Assembly (NCBI GenBank): GCA_938030845.1
Contig: CALHIC010000217.1
Location: forward strand, 1-22,021
DNA length: 22,021 bases
Source of the DNA: an uncultured Oribacterium sp.
GTDB lineage: Bacteria > Bacillota > Clostridia > Lachnospirales > Lachnospiraceae
Direction of reading: 5' to 3'
In this document: in pieces, positions 7,230-15,842 of the stretch
Numbering within the stretch: the stretch's first letter is position 1
Layout: each line of letters opens with the position of its first letter
Notes under the pieces: model-generated
What the model saw: the letters and a program-made list of their open reading frames with translations, nothing else
Database searches by the model: none
What the model was told of the DNA's origin: nothing
Position numbers and translations under genes: made by a program

Positions 7230-9485
7230 TCAGCCGGCTTCCTCTCGGACTCTGACTTCGCTGAAATATTCTGCCGGCTTCTCTGCTTTTTTCTCTTCTA
7301 ACTTTTCTGCCGGCTTTTCTTCTGCCTTCTCCGCCGGCTTCTCTGCTGTCTTTTCCGCTACCTTAGAGCTTTCTTTTTTCTCCTGCTGCCCTTCCTGCTT
7401 TTCTTTGGAAACTTGAAGATTTTCTTCTTTTTGGGAAGAAAGAGCATTGGCACAGGAATCCTCGCCTTCCTCTGTAAAGGCAAATAACGCACAGCCGAAG
7501 CCCTTTAAGGGGTAGGCAATGTGATAGTCTCTTCCGTCACATTCTCCCTTGACCACGGGGTAGTATTTTTCCTCCTTGCAAAGCCCTTCTTCTGTAAGAA
7601 TCAGTCTTGCTTCCTTGGCTTTCGGCATACCTACCCAGTATTCTTCGTGATCCATAGGAGTCATATTCACCACGAAGAGCAGGCTTTCCCGATGTTCTTT
7701 CGAATTTGTAGCAGAAGCGTCCTTGCCGCCCTCTAAAGCTATATTGCCGTTTTCTAAAACGGCCTTACCCTCTGTTGCCACTGCCGCCAGGGCGCTATTC
7801 TGAACTCCCGGCTTTCCGAAATGGGGCAGATGGTTTTTCGGGTTACGAATAAAGCTATAAATAGAACGGCTGGCATCGTCCGCATTTACCCAAGAGAAGC
7901 CTTCATAAAGATAGTCCGCCTCATAAAGGGCAGGATAGCTCTTATACAGTTGTAAAAGATCTCGTAAGAAGGAATGCAAGGAGCGGTTCTCCTGTTCTTC
8001 CAGCAAATGCCAATCAATGGAGCAATCCTCGTTCCACTCTCGGTATTGCCCGAAATCCTGTCCCATAAAGAGCAGCTTCTTTCCGGCGTGGCCAATCATA
8101 AAGAAGTATGCCGCCTTAAGGTTCCGAAACTTCTGTTCCCGGCTTCCCGGCATTTTCTCAATCATGGATCGCTTTAGGTGTACCACCTCGTCATGGGAGA
8201 GCACCAGGATGAATTTCTCCGAATAGGCATAGCTCATGCCGAAGGTCAGCTGATTATGGTGGTAGTTTCGATACATGGGATCTTCCTTCATGTAGCTCAG
8301 GAAGTCATGCATCCATCCCATATTCCATTTGAAGTGGAAGCCTAAGCCCCCCTCATCCGGAGACTTGGTAATATCCGGCCAGGCAGTGGACTCCTCCGCA
8401 ATAATTACGGTGCCGTCCTCTCTCTTTCGGATAATGGAATTTAAATGCTTAAAGAACTCGATGGCTGCCAGATTGCCGTTTCCTCCGTAGATATTGGGAA
8501 GCCATTCTCCGTCTTTTCTGCCGTAATCCAGATACAGCATGGAAGCCACCGCATCCACTCGTAAGCCATCAATATGATACATGTCGTACCAATAGAGGGC
8601 ATTGCCAATGAGGAAATTCTGCACCTCAGTCTTTTCATAGTTAAAGACCTTGGTGCCCCAGTCCGGGTGCTCTCCCAGTCTACTGTCCGGATGCTCATAG
8701 CAGGCGGTTCCATCAAAGTCCGCCAGTCCGTGGGCATCCTTAGGAAAATGTGCGGGAACCCAGTCTAAAATCACTCCGATACCGTGCTGATGCAAAATGT
8801 TAACCATCTCCATAAACTGTCTGGGATTGCCATATCGGGAGGTGGGGGCATAATAGCCGGTTACCTGATAACCCCAGGAGCCGTCAAAGGGATGCTCCGC
8901 AATGCCCATCAATTCCACATGGGTATAGCCCATATAGTTGCAATACTCTGCCAGCTGTTCTCCCGCTTCGATGTAATTGATAAAACCGTTATTTTCCGGA
9001 CGGTTGCAACGTTTCCAGGAGCCCAAATGTACTTCATACACGGACAGGGGAGATTCTTCCGGATTTCTCTTCTTTCGCTCTTCCATCCATTTTCCGTCTG
9101 CCCAGGGAAAATCAGAAAGGTCTGCTGTAATGGAGGCGGTTCCCGGTCTGAATTCCGCTGCAAAGGCATAAGGATCCGCCTTATAAATCCACTCTCCCGC
9201 CTCTGTCAAAATGGCATATTTATAAAGCTCTCCCACTCCCATTCCGGGATAAAAGCCTTCATAAATGCCTGTACTTTCTAAGGGAAGCATGGGATTCCTC
9301 TCCGGATCCCAGCCGTTTCGGTCACAAACGATAGACACTCTCCTGGCATGGGGAGCCCAAACCGCGAAATGGATTCCCTCCTGCCCTTCAAAGCAAGCAG
9401 GATGAGCCCCCATCTTCTCATAAATTTTATAATGCCTTCCGTTTCCAAAAAGATACCGGTCTAACTCTGAAAGAAAACCTTCCAT
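7230..9485 (-). CDS. glgB: 1,4-alpha-glucan branching enzyme
   Basis: This enzyme makes alpha-1,6 branches in glycogen. In the 751-residue form starting at ATG 9485 (GAGGAGGAG about 6-14 bases upstream), an N-terminal CBM48-like domain (FAVWAPHARRVSI) precedes the GH13 barrel. Catalytic motifs are intact: DWVPAHF; GLRVDAV with nucleophile Asp311; IAEEST with acid/base Glu364; LSHDEVVH with Asp432. A longer frame to 9569 has no comparable ribosome site. Two oddities stand out: an inserted loop of about 50 residues just before LLFVVNMTP in the C-terminal sandwich domain, and a tail of about 65 residues rich in Lys, Glu, Ala and Pro with AEKPAEK-type repeats. It has its own promoter and lies after a GH13 gene, so an alpha-glucan role is shared. 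No glgA, glgC or glgP is in the window. Confidence 0.94.
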   Translation of the reverse strand: MEGFLSELDRYLFGNGRHYKIYEKMGAHPACFEGQEGIHFAVWAPHARRVSIVCDRNGWDPERNPMLPLESTGIYEGFYPGMGVGELYKYAILTEAGEWIYKADPYAFAAEFRPGTASITADLSDFPWADGKWMEERKKRNPEESPLSVYEVHLGSWKRCNRPENNGFINYIEAGEQLAEYCNYMGYTHVELMGIAEHPFDGSWGYQVTGYYAPTSRYGNPRQFMEMVNILHQHGIGVILDWVPAHFPKDAHGLADFDGTACYEHPDSRLGEHPDWGTKVFNYEKTEVQNFLIGNALYWYDMYHIDGLRVDAVASMLYLDYGRKDGEWLPNIYGGNGNLAAIEFFKHLNSIIRKREDGTVIIAEESTAWPDITKSPDEGGLGFHFKWNMGWMHDFLSYMKEDPMYRNYHHNQLTFGMSYAYSEKFILVLSHDEVVHLKRSMIEKMPGSREQKFRNLKAAYFFMIGHAGKKLLFMGQDFGQYREWNEDCSIDWHLLEEQENRSLHSFLRDLLQLYKSYPALYEADYLYEGFSWVNADDASRSIYSFIRNPKNHLPHFGKPGVQNSALAAVATEGKAVLENGNIALEGGKDASATNSKEHRESLLFVVNMTPMDHEEYWVGMPKAKEARLILTEEGLCKEEKYYPVVKGECDGRDYHIAYPLKGFGCALFAFTEEGEDSCANALSSQKEENLQVSKEKQEGQQEKKESSKVAEKTAEKPAEKAEEKPAEKLEEKKAEKPAEYFSEVRVREEAG
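7249..7350 (-). repeat. Low-complexity repeat encoding the glgB tail
   Basis: GCCGGC followed by an A/G-rich stretch recurs four times and encodes AEKPAEK / AEEKPAEK / AEKPAEY units in the last 45 codons of glgB. It resembles linkers in cell-surface or scaffold proteins and is not part of the catalytic fold. Confidence 0.65.
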
Positions 9486-9497
9486 AGAACTCTCCTC

Positions 9498-9586
9498 CTC
9501 TTTCCATCCGCAGATGGGAATCATCTTTAGCCATGAAATACCCAGCTTCCACACATAAGCTCTTTCCATCCGCAGATGAGAATCAT
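9498..9586. repeat. 27-bp direct repeat in the glgB leader
   Basis: Two copies (9498-9524 and 9560-9586) of CTCTTTCCATCCGCAGATG plus GGAATCAT differ at one base and start 62 bases apart. They lie between the glgB promoter and its start codon. The proximal copy ends next to the ribosome site. This looks like a recent local duplication. Confidence 0.75.
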
Positions 9587-9605
9587 GCTCTTTGTTTATC
9601 TTCTT

Positions 9606-9635
9606 AGTATACCTTATTTTCAGGGCTTTTGTCCT
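9606..9635 (-). promoter_or_regulatory. Promoter of glgB
   Basis: On the minus strand, AGGACA (9630-9635) is followed by an 18-base spacer and TATACT (9606-9611). It lies just downstream of the preceding operon's terminator, leaving a leader of about 110 bases that contains the 27-bp direct repeat. Confidence 0.55.
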
Positions 9636-9652
9636 CTTATTTTATTGTTTTA

Positions 9653-9683
9653 CAAAGAAAATGGAGGGCAAAATTTCCCTCCA
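9653..9683 (-). terminator. Intrinsic terminator of the lrp-aminotransferase-GH13 operon
   Basis: On the minus strand, a perfect 7-bp GC-rich stem TGGAGGG (9677-9683) / CCCTCCA (9662-9668) with an 8-base loop is followed by TTTTCTTTG. It lies 18 bases after the GH13 stop. Confidence 0.88.
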
Positions 9684-9700
9684 CTCTCAATCTGAACCTA

Positions 9701-11011
9701 TTATTTTAACTTAATGATTCTTCCTCCGTGAGCTTCACAGAAAACCTTGATATTCCCTTCCTCTGTCAGCTCCACCGGCTCCGTGGTCATCAGGTCAAAG
9801 GCAATGCTCGCCTTCTTGGGAAGGGTTAAGGTAATATATTGATCCATGCTGTCATTGTTCAACACCGTAAGCACGGCGCTGTTTCCGTCCAATCGAAGAT
9901 AGGCATAGAGTCTATGGTCCAGGTAAACCTCTTTAAACTCTCCGATTTGCAGCTCCGAATTCTTTCCGTGAATTTCCGCAAGCTTTGCAATATAGCTGGT
10001 AAAGGCATCCGGCTTATATTGGGACAGAGTGAACTTCGGAGCAAGAATTTCTCCCTCCTTTTCCCCTCTTTTTCCCGCCAAAGCATATTCTCCTCCATAA
10101 TACAGAGTAGGTCTTCCCGGCAAGGTGAAAAGCGCCATATAGATTCCCCAAAGATTTTTTTCCTCTTCTAAGACCGTGGCGATTCTATGGGTATTGGGAC
10201 TTTCCAGAAAGAGCTGCATTTGCTTAGTAAGCTCTTGATTTTTTCCGATTCTCTGGGCCAAATCATAGAAATTCTTCTCATTAAAGGCTTGGCAAAGCCC
10301 CTGATAAAGCTCCTGATTGGCCAGAGATTGTAAGGTTTCCGTATTGATTGCTCTGGTCAGCTCTCCGATAAACTGCTCCCCCAAAAGGAAAAACTCCGGC
10401 TTCATTTGACTGCTGAAGTAGCGGAGGGATTTTTGAAAATGAATGTCCACCGCTTCACTGTAGGCCAGACGCAGGCCGTCAATATCATAGGCGGAAATCC
10501 AGTGCTTTACCTGTTCCACAAGGTAACGCCGAAGCTCCTCATTATCCAGATTGAACAAGGGATGTTCCGGCATATTTCTAAAGGATTGATAGGAAAAAGA
10601 ATCCCCCATGGGGGAGCTCTTTGAAAAGTCTAAATCCAAAAACCAGTCACAATACGGGGAAGCTTCTCCCTTTTCCCGCAAATCTTGGAAGGCGAAAAAA
10701 CTTCTGTCACAGAAGGGGAAGGCTACATCCAAAACCACGCGGATTCCCATCCCATGGGCATCCTCCACAAAGCTTCGGAACTCTTCTTCCGTTCCCAACC
10801 ATTCCCGAATCTGACGAAAGTCACCCGTGCCGTACTGCAAGGGATTCTTGGAAAACACCGGTCCCAGGATAATGCCGTCACAGCCTAAGACCTTTAAATA
10901 GGGGAGGTATTCCTCCAGCTCCTTGATATTGCTGTTCTCATCCCCGGAAAGGGTGGAAAGCACCGCCCCCGGCAGGATTTGATAAAAAATTGCGCCATCA
11001 TACCAGGCCAT
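9701..11011 (-). CDS. GH13 alpha-amylase-family protein lacking catalytic residues (likely pseudoenzyme)
   Basis: A 436-residue protein with the GH13 barrel: start IFYQILPGAV, LGCDGIILGPVF, YGTGDFRQI, and a C-terminal all-beta domain ending in GGRIIKLK. The catalytic signatures are altered. Region I reads DVAFPFCD instead of the usual DVVxNH. Region II reads GLRLAYSE, with Ala183 where the nucleophile Asp is expected (related proteins read GLRLDVA); the codon is GCC, one base from GAC. Region III keeps Glu212 in LLGEQF. Region IV reads ESPNTHR instead of NHD. I infer loss of hydrolase activity and perhaps a binding or regulatory role. The ATG at 11011 overlaps the aminotransferase end by 14 bases with AGGAGAG upstream, so translation is coupled. 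It is the last gene before the terminator. Confidence 0.85.
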   Translation of the reverse strand: MAWYDGAIFYQILPGAVLSTLSGDENSNIKELEEYLPYLKVLGCDGIILGPVFSKNPLQYGTGDFRQIREWLGTEEEFRSFVEDAHGMGIRVVLDVAFPFCDRSFFAFQDLREKGEASPYCDWFLDLDFSKSSPMGDSFSYQSFRNMPEHPLFNLDNEELRRYLVEQVKHWISAYDIDGLRLAYSEAVDIHFQKSLRYFSSQMKPEFFLLGEQFIGELTRAINTETLQSLANQELYQGLCQAFNEKNFYDLAQRIGKNQELTKQMQLFLESPNTHRIATVLEEEKNLWGIYMALFTLPGRPTLYYGGEYALAGKRGEKEGEILAPKFTLSQYKPDAFTSYIAKLAEIHGKNSELQIGEFKEVYLDHRLYAYLRLDGNSAVLTVLNNDSMDQYITLTLPKKASIAFDLMTTEPVELTEEGNIKVFCEAHGGRIIKLK

Positions 11012-12209
11012 GATTGCTCTCCTGTAATTTCTTCACAAAACGCTCTATTCTTTCCAAAGCCAGCTTTAAATTCTCAATGGAATAGGCGTAGGATATACGA
11101 ATAAAGCCCTCTCCCGAATCTCCGAAGGCATTTCCCGGCACCACCGCCACCTTTTCTTCCCGAAGCAGTCGTTCCGCAAATTCTTCACTGCTGAGACCGA
11201 ACTTCTTAATGCAGGGAAAGACATAGAAAGCCCCAAAGGGTTCAAAGCAGTCCAAACCCATTTTCTGAAAATGGTACAAGAGGAGTCTTCTTCTTTCATT
11301 GTAGGCATCCCGCATTTTCAGCACGTCCTCTTCTCCGTTCCGAATGGCTTCCACAGCGGAATACTGGGAGGTGGTGGGAGCGCACATAATGGCATACTGA
11401 TGAAGCTTCAACATTTGCTTTAAAATGGGTGCCGCGCTGCAGGCATAGCCCAAGCGCCAGCCGGTCATGGCATAGGCCTTGGAAAATCCGTTGATATACA
11501 CGGTTCTTTCCCGCATTCCCGGAAACTCGATAATGGAATGATGCTCTCCCTTGTAGCAAAGGGCGGAGTAGATTTCATCGGTCAGCACATAGAGATTATG
11601 CTTTAAAATCAAGGGCACAATCTCTTCCAAATCCTTCTTCTCCATGATGGCACCGGTAGGATTGTTGGGGAAGGGGAGAACCAGTATCTTCGTTTTCTCG
11701 GTAATGGCCTGCTCCAGCTTTTCTTTCGTCAGACGGAATTGATCCTTTGCTTCTAAAGCAATAGGCACCGGTACGCCGTAGGCCATTTTCACGCAGGGGC
11801 TGTAGGAAACATAGCAGGGCTCCGGAATCAAAACCTCGTCTCCCGGCTCTAAAATGACACGCATAGCCAGGTCAATGGCCTCCGAACCTCCTACGGTAAC
11901 CATAACCTCATTTTTCGGGTCATACTGCAGCTGATGCTTCTCGGCCACGTAGTCGGAGATGGCTTCTCGAAGCTCCAACAGTCCCGCATTGGAGGAATAA
12001 AAGGTTCTCCCCTTCTCTAAAGAATGGATTCCCTCTTCCCGAATATGCCAGGGAGTATCAAAGTCCGGTTCTCCCACGCCAAGAGAAATGGCATCCTTCA
12101 TTTCCGATACAATATCAAAAAACTTCCGGATTCCACTGGGACGTATATTTACAATCGCCGGGTTTAATTCCCTGGGCAGATTTTGTTGCTGTTCCTTGTT
12201 TTCGCTCAT
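10998..12209 (-). CDS. Class I/II PLP-dependent aminotransferase (AspC/AlaT type)
   Basis: A 403-residue fold-type I aminotransferase. Visible are SLGVGEPDFDTPWHI near the N-terminus, YSSNAGLLELREA (substrate arm), GGSEAIDLAMR (cofactor phosphate region), PNNPTGA (Asn contacting PLP), LTDEIYSAL (Asp) and the Schiff-base lysine in NGFSKAYAMTGWRLGYA (about Lys244). It would move an amino group between an amino acid and a 2-oxo acid; the substrate is not clear from sequence. A GTG 6 bases upstream of the ATG is an alternative start. It follows an Lrp/AsnC regulator by about 50 bases, a pairing that recurs in Firmicutes, and overlaps the GH13 gene downstream. Confidence 0.9.
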   Translation of the reverse strand: MSENKEQQQNLPRELNPAIVNIRPSGIRKFFDIVSEMKDAISLGVGEPDFDTPWHIREEGIHSLEKGRTFYSSNAGLLELREAISDYVAEKHQLQYDPKNEVMVTVGGSEAIDLAMRVILEPGDEVLIPEPCYVSYSPCVKMAYGVPVPIALEAKDQFRLTKEKLEQAITEKTKILVLPFPNNPTGAIMEKKDLEEIVPLILKHNLYVLTDEIYSALCYKGEHHSIIEFPGMRERTVYINGFSKAYAMTGWRLGYACSAAPILKQMLKLHQYAIMCAPTTSQYSAVEAIRNGEEDVLKMRDAYNERRRLLLYHFQKMGLDCFEPFGAFYVFPCIKKFGLSSEEFAERLLREEKVAVVPGNAFGDSGEGFIRISYAYSIENLKLALERIERFVKKLQESNHGLV

Positions 12210-12261
12210 GCTCACTCTCTTATTTCTTCCTTAGAAAAATCCTCTTGACTCTCCCTGAACA

Positions 12262-12744
12262 CTATGGAGATACCTGCATTCTTTCATCCTTCTTCGGCGC
12301 CACCAGCTTGGTGCCATGATCCTTGTACCGCTTTAATACGAAGTGGGTGGCTGTGGAAAGGACGGACTCCATAGGTCCTAACTTCATGGAAACGAAGTTA
12401 GCCACTTCCTTCATGGTTCTTCCCTTCACGATTACAGTAAAGTCAAAGGCTCCACTCATCAGATACAAAGCATCCACTTCTTCATACTGGTAAATACGCT
12501 CTGCAATACTGTCAAAGCCCATGCCTCTCTGGGGAGTTACCTTCACCTCAATGAGGGCATCTACCCGTTCATCCTGGGTGCTGTCCCAGTTAATCAGGGT
12601 GTGGTAGGCACAAATCACGCCTTCCTCTTCCATAGCTTTAATTTCAGCCCCTACCTGTTCCGGGTCTTCTCCCAAAAGAGCAGCCAAATCCTCCACAGGT
12701 AATTTTGCATTCTTCTCTATGATGCTTAGAATTTTTTCTCTCAT
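12262..12744 (-). CDS. Lrp/AsnC-family transcriptional regulator
   Basis: A 160-residue regulator with an N-terminal winged-helix region (about 1-60, LPVEDLAALLGEDPEQVGAE followed by EEEGVICAYHTLINW) and a C-terminal RAM ligand-binding and oligomerisation domain (about 65-145, with VDALYLMSGAFDFTVIVKG and the closing THFVLKRYKDHG). Family members form octamers that respond to amino acids. Placement as first gene ahead of an aminotransferase suggests control of that operon and of itself. The start ATG at 12744 has AAAGGAGAAG upstream. Its promoter and leader carry nested inverted repeats that could be its binding site (inference). Confidence 0.9.
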   Translation of the reverse strand: MREKILSIIEKNAKLPVEDLAALLGEDPEQVGAEIKAMEEEGVICAYHTLINWDSTQDERVDALIEVKVTPQRGMGFDSIAERIYQYEEVDALYLMSGAFDFTVIVKGRTMKEVANFVSMKLGPMESVLSTATHFVLKRYKDHGTKLVAPKKDERMQVSP

Positions 12745-12805
12745 GCTTCTCCTTTATTTTCCTTCCATAGGGCCGGATATCTGTTTTATAAAAATTCTCA
12801 GGTTC

Positions 12806-12889
12806 TTCCCTTGCCAAGCGGAAAAGCTTAGCCTGAAGTTCTTTTCCGAAAATCTATTGTACTCAATTTCCAAAATCACCGCAAGGGAA
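12806..12889. repeat. Nested inverted repeats across the lrp promoter and leader
   Basis: A perfect 9-bp repeat (TTCCCTTGC 12806-12814; GCAAGGGAA 12881-12889) encloses a perfect 8-bp hairpin (CGGAAAAG 12819-12826; CTTTTCCG 12841-12848). The outer right arm overlaps the -35 box; the inner hairpin lies just after the expected transcription start. Further down the leader, TCAGG/CCTGA pairing followed by ATTTTT could form an alternative structure. A role in autoregulation or attenuation is inference. Confidence 0.5.
12856..12884 (-). promoter_or_regulatory. Promoter of the lrp operon
   Basis: TTGCGG (12879-12884), a 17-base spacer and TACAAT (12856-12861) on the minus strand. The leader to the lrp ATG is about 105 bases. 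Confidence 0.6.
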
Positions 12890-12890
12890 A

Positions 12891-12934
12891 GGCATTCTCC
12901 TTAAAATACAAAGGCATTCGTCTTAAAATACAAG
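12891..12934. repeat. Tandem 22-bp duplication at the end of the AIR-synthase-like gene
   Basis: GGCATTCTCCTTAAAATACA (first 20 bases of 22, 12891-12912) recurs with three differences at 12913-12934. The second copy contains the stop codon and the last two codons of the gene on the minus strand, so the stop context is duplicated. Confidence 0.65.
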
Positions 12935-13732
12935 GGAATCCTCTTTCCTAAAGAAAGCCGGCAGGCTCTCCTCCAGCTCCTTTTTGGAAAACAGCTCCTC
13001 CAAGCTGTCCCTCTCCCGCTTCGTTAAAAAGGACTCTCCCTGAGCGTCCCTTCTCATGCGTTTCTTCCCTTCTTCCGAAATGCCGATACAGGAAGCAATA
13101 ATTCCTCTCCCCCTTGCCAGCTCTGAAAAAGCCTCAGCCTCTTCCAGCCGAAGAAGATAGGCATTTCCCGAATAAAGATAATAGGGGGAAATCTGAAACT
13201 GTTCGCAGAGCTCTATCGTCCCCTGTAAGAAGGGGATTTTTTCGTAGGAAAAGGAAAAGCCGCCTCCGGAAAGTTGCCAAAGGCCGGAAAGAATTCCTCC
13301 TCTTCCCAGGGGCAGTATCTCTGAAATCCCGAAGTCGGAAATCCAGTTTGGAAAAAGATTTTCCACCTTTCCTAAGCTAAGTTCTCCCGCATTCCATTTG
13401 GCTTGCAGGTCTTCTTCATAAAGAGGAATGCTTTGCCCCTTCTTCTCTCCCTCTGTAAACAAAAGGATATTTTCCGCGGAAAGGATGGGTTGCCCCGGGC
13501 AGCTTTGTGGCTGTCCGCCTTTTTCCGGCAAGGTCTTAACGGCCTCCCCAGTTCGCTTCCCATGAGCCGTCTCTTTCAAATAAAGTCTTGGCAAGCTTCT
13601 CAGTCTTTCCTCTTCTTCCTCTATAAAAGCTTTGGAAAAGGGGCAATCCTGATCCTCTCGTATTTTTTTCCATAAAAACTGGCTACCCCATTGTCCGGGG
13701 TAGCCTAAAAGAAGTAATTTCTCTCTTCTCAT
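12923..13732 (-). CDS. AIR-synthase/HypE-like C-terminal-domain-only protein
   Basis: A 269-residue protein that I match by eye only to the C-terminal half of AIR-synthase-related (HypE/PurM-like) proteins. GYPGQWGS near residue 10 corresponds to the segment that opens that domain. LGRGGILSGLWQLSGG, IPFLQGTIELCEQFQISPYYL, YSGNAYLL and a closing GESFLTKRERDSL follow the family pattern (GG-x-GALWELA, IPxxQETxEICxFFxINPY). The ATP-binding N-terminal domain is absent, and about 80 unrelated residues (about 47-130) interrupt the domain. Enzyme activity is therefore doubtful; it may be a scaffold or a decaying gene. It follows a 35-residue membrane protein by one base and so is coupled to it. Its first codons contain a terminator-like hairpin. 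The identification is moderately sure. Confidence 0.65.
   Translation of the reverse strand: MRREKLLLLGYPGQWGSQFLWKKIREDQDCPFSKAFIEEEEERLRSLPRLYLKETAHGKRTGEAVKTLPEKGGQPQSCPGQPILSAENILLFTEGEKKGQSIPLYEEDLQAKWNAGELSLGKVENLFPNWISDFGISEILPLGRGGILSGLWQLSGGGFSFSYEKIPFLQGTIELCEQFQISPYYLYSGNAYLLRLEEAEAFSELARGRGIIASCIGISEEGKKRMRRDAQGESFLTKRERDSLEELFSKKELEESLPAFFRKEDSLVF
13674..13705 (-). terminator. Terminator-like hairpin within codons 10-20 of the AIR-synthase-like gene
   Basis: On the minus strand, GGCTACCCC and GGGGTAGCC form a perfect 9-bp stem with a 7-base loop, followed by AGTTTTTATG. In coding terms it reads GYPGQWGSQFL. It may end or attenuate transcripts coming from the ATP synthase operon or the small ORF upstream. 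Confidence 0.6.
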
Positions 13733-13733
13733 T

Positions 13734-13841
13734 TTACATTCTCGAAAGCAATGGTGGCAATACCATGGTAAGTACCATCATGGCAATCAAAATCACAACG
13801 ATTACTGTAGTAATGGTTTTTTTCTGTTTTGGACTAAACAT
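13734..13841 (-). CDS. 35-residue single-pass membrane protein
   Basis: This short frame runs from ATG 13841 (GGAGAAACT upstream) to TAA, one base before the next gene. It has a basic N-terminus (MFSPKQKKT) and one hydrophobic helix (ITTVIVVILIAMMVLTMVL), giving a cytoplasm-in tail anchor or signal-anchor layout. The size and basic-then-hydrophobic pattern recall the Prli42-type stressosome-linked miniproteins of Firmicutes, but this is only a resemblance in layout. It lies between atpC and the AIR-synthase-like gene and seems to have its own promoter. Confidence 0.6.
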   Translation of the reverse strand: MFSPKQKKTITTVIVVILIAMMVLTMVLPPLLSRM

Positions 13842-13871
13842 AGTTTCTCCTTTTCTTTCCTAATCCTTGCC

Positions 13872-13900
13872 ATTGTAATTCCAAATGAAAGGATAAGCAA
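13872..13900 (-). promoter_or_regulatory. Possible promoter of the 35-residue protein and AIR-synthase-like gene
   Basis: TTGCTT (13895-13900), 17-base spacer and TACAAT (13872-13877) on the minus strand, about 30 bases before the start codon. The -35 box is weak. No clear terminator separates it from atpC. Confidence 0.4.
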
Positions 13901-13988
13901 GAGATTTGAAGAATCTTCTGCCCTATAGGCGGATCTCCTTGTGAAAATCCAAGCTACAAAGACAGCATTTTAACAGAATTCCGGCTTT

Positions 13989-14414
13989 CTACATATAGGT
14001 CTTCTTGTAGAATTCCAGTCTTCCCAGGGCTCTGGCCAAAGCCGCCTGGGACTTCTTAAACTCCTGATAGCTCTGCTTCTGGCGAAGCTCTTCCTCCGCC
14101 CTTTCCTTGGCCTCTTCCGCTCTGCGGATATCCATCTCCTCCTTGGTTTCCAGAGTGTCCACCAAAAGAGTAAGACGGTTGTTGGCAAATTGCAGGATAC
14201 CCTTTCCTACTTCCACATGCTCCCAGGAGCCGTCCGGCTTCTGCATGTCCAATACGCCGATATCCACCGCTACGACAATCGGGGCATGGTGTGCCATAAA
14301 ACCGATTTGTCCGTCCAGTGTTCGTACGTTCAGATATCGCAAACGGTCATCATAGTACACTTTGTTGGTGGCAATGACCTTTGCGCTAAATAAGTTTCCG
14401 TTTCCTCGCATCAT
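13989..14414 (-). CDS. atpC: ATP synthase F1 subunit epsilon
   Basis: The 141-residue rotor subunit that couples the gamma stalk to the c-ring and inhibits ATP hydrolysis. An N-terminal beta-sandwich (about 8-90, with GQIGFMAHHAPIVVAVDIG matching the conserved G-xx-G-x-L-x-x-H-x-P-x-V pattern) is followed by the two-helix C-terminal domain (about 95-141, AEEAKERAEEEL and ALARALGRLEF). AAGGAG lies 6 bases before ATG 14414; a second ATG follows directly. It is the last subunit gene of the operon, 10 bases after atpD. Confidence 0.95.
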   Translation of the reverse strand: MMRGNGNLFSAKVIATNKVYYDDRLRYLNVRTLDGQIGFMAHHAPIVVAVDIGVLDMQKPDGSWEHVEVGKGILQFANNRLTLLVDTLETKEEMDIRRAEEAKERAEEELRQKQSYQEFKKSQAALARALGRLEFYKKTYM

Positions 14415-14424
14415 AGAAAACTCC

Positions 14425-15834
<1,410 letters not shown>

Positions 15835-15842
15835 TTATACAA

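Noticed and set aside
8784..9281. 165-residue plus-strand open frame
   Set aside because: Lies entirely within glgB on the opposite strand and lacks any family pattern.
9486..9569. 28-residue N-terminal extension of GlgB
   Set aside because: It lies in the leader carrying the direct repeat; the strong GAGGAGGAG site belongs to ATG 9485, and GlgB similarity begins after it.
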